The position numbers were made by a program, and so were the translations under genes. Positions 62,801 through 64,000 of a stretch of 64,000 bases of DNA are shown here, in pieces. The stretch's first letter is position 1, and every line of letters begins with the position of its first letter. The notes beneath the pieces are model-generated. The model was not told the origin of the DNA and did no database searches. It saw only the letters and a program-made list of their open reading frames with translations. This DNA is from Temnothorax longispinosus (Eukaryota > Arthropoda > Insecta > Hymenoptera > Formicidae), in the NCBI RefSeq assembly GCF_030848805.1, contig NC_092369.1:8035199-8099198 (forward strand). Reading direction: 5' to 3'.

Positions 62801-62896
62801 CAATCGGTGTGTCTCGTCTGGGCGCGTTGTATTCGCGGACTCTTTCTACATGTGAGCCGTGCATTTTCGTCGATTTGCATAGCTTGGATCAAGAGC

Positions 62897-62900
<4 letters not shown>

Positions 62901-62932
<32 letters not shown>
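62901..62932. repeat. (GA)n microsatellite
   Basis: Sixteen GA units, decaying into ggggagaaagaaagaaag. The frames through it are artefacts. Confidence 0.95.
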
Positions 62933-62934
<2 letters not shown>

Positions 62935-63099
62935 AGAAAGAAAGAAAGAGAAAGGCCGCTTTCGTCTCGGCTATTTCCTGTCGCATTTTCCACGGGAATA
63001 GAACACCGACGTGCGATCGTCGACCGCATTTCTCGCTGGTGAGCCCCCTCCAGATCCATGGAAACCATCCCGAAACAGTGCACCAAGCCTGTCGGCCAC

Positions 63100-63114
63100 G
63101 ATGATGATGATGAT
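63100..63114. repeat. (GAT)n microsatellite
   Basis: Five GAT units. Confidence 0.85.
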
Positions 63115-63133
63115 CTAAGTGATGAGAAGAAAA

Positions 63134-63138
<5 letters not shown>

Positions 63139-63177
<39 letters not shown>
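63139..63177. repeat. (GA)n microsatellite
   Basis: About nineteen GA units, some 200 bases from the previous one in the same orientation. Confidence 0.95.
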
Positions 63178-63179
<2 letters not shown>

Positions 63180-63189
63180 GCGACCACTA

Positions 63190-64000
63190 CTTCCTCCTTT
63201 CGTTTGTCGCGAGCTTTCTTCTTATTGCGGTACACTTTATGCGACTTTTGACTGAATTGCTCTATACGTGGCGTTACAAACCCATCGATCTTAGTTTTAG
63301 TGACAAGTTTTTTGATGAATTTAAGATCTAAAATTTGGGGGAAATATTTTTTTCTAGAAATGTATCTAAATAATACATTAAGAAGTTCAAAATCATTCAG
63401 ATCATAATCATAATGATATTTAATCCGTGTGCAACGTTAAATGGAATATCTATCATTAAAAAAATTATGTTTCAAATGTTGTTGCGTAATTTCACGCAAT
63501 CGATAAAAACTCATTGGAGTTCCGCGGAATAACGCGATGTGTAACCTGTGTTTTACGTGGGAATTTTCAGATTTTATTGCACATTTGCCGCGCCAGTGCA
63601 CCTTCGAATTTATAACACCACGGTAACTCCGGCGTCGCATTGTAAATATTACAGCGATATTACTTATCGAAACGACTGAGAAAAGGGGCGATCGTCGTCT
63701 CCCGTCGAAGTTTAAGCAGATTTTCATTCTCCAAGTTGCGAGTTCCGATCGAGCCGCAAATAGTTTTCATCCGCCACGAGTTGCACTCCACCGGCGATCT
63801 CGGAGGATCATCGGAAGCCGGCTTTCAGACTCGATTGGTTTTTACGAGAAAAGCGGAGAAAGAGACGCCGATAATAAAAAGGCGACCAAGAATGCCCAGA
63901 GGTGGAAAAAGCTGGATGGAGGGGAGGAAGGGGGAGGTGTCTGAAGTACAAATTGGCTCCCCGCACACCGACTTCCTTCCTCATGGGAAGGAATCACAGA
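63190..64000. other. Non-coding right end
   Basis: No supported gene. The composition becomes GC-richer towards the end, with a purine-rich stretch at about 63845-63950. Confidence 0.45.

Noticed and set aside
62809..63235. Frames rich in Arg-Glu and Ser-Leu around the (GA)n runs
   Set aside because: They are produced by two (GA)n microsatellites and have no other content.
1..64000. Known insect microRNAs, rRNA, CRISPR arrays, reverse transcriptase or transposase frames
   Set aside because: I looked for familiar seed sequences, conserved rRNA words, regular spacer arrays and catalytic motifs and recognised none. A covariance-model or profile search could still find diverged ones.

Overview
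The window reads as eukaryotic nuclear DNA that is mostly non-coding. It is AT-rich overall, with scattered GC-rich blocks full of CpG, many (GA)n/(CT)n, (AC)n and trinucleotide microsatellites, GT-AG splice-like sites, and no long open frame. The longest frame opened by ATG is about 190 codons, and it lies in a GC-rich block where long frames arise by chance. CpG that is plentiful rather than depleted, few transposons and a short TTAGG run fit a hymenopteran insect, probably an ant; the organism is an inference, not something the sequence proves. There is no operon, no rRNA, tRNA or known microRNA that I could recognise, no CRISPR array and no complete transposase or reverse transcriptase.

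Layout. 1-4.2 kb is featureless AT-rich DNA. 4.2-5.9 kb is a strong CpG-rich block that looks like a promoter. It holds a cluster of initiator-like TCAGT motifs read on the minus strand and the best candidate first coding exon (4408-4601, minus), which encodes an Asn/His-rich N-terminus. 9.8-11.1 kb is a second GC-rich block with open frames on both strands. 12.7-14.9 kb holds a small plus-strand frame with a signal peptide (12736-12978) and two minus-strand exon candidates whose splice phases agree (14711-14847 and 12995-13107). 16.9-19.5 kb has a promoter-like patch and a pair of plus-strand splice-bounded exons (ending at 19114, and 19392-19439). 19.5-33 kb is mainly non-coding, with a weak membrane-protein-like pair of minus-strand frames (24.6-25.4 kb) and a diverged tandem duplication (31.93-32.43 kb). 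At 33.2 kb a 58-base intron-like segment joins two frames into a 32-residue peptide with a hydrophobic leader.

33.4-64 kb is non-coding DNA with small mobile or fold-back elements: two adjacent imperfect palindromes (39.47-39.79 kb), a fold-back repeat (56.92-57.08 kb), a MITE-like element with matching ends (60548-60758), and a pair of related repeats 1.3 kb apart (61.40 and 62.74 kb). Weak exon candidates lie at 54348-54560 and 56247-56441.

The likeliest reading is that most of the window is intron or intergenic DNA of one or more large genes, with few exons inside it. I could not name any gene. All coding calls rest on frame, splice-site and composition evidence only, and most carry low confidence. 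I found no convincing new biological system; the fold-back elements and the short spliced peptide are the items I would look at first.
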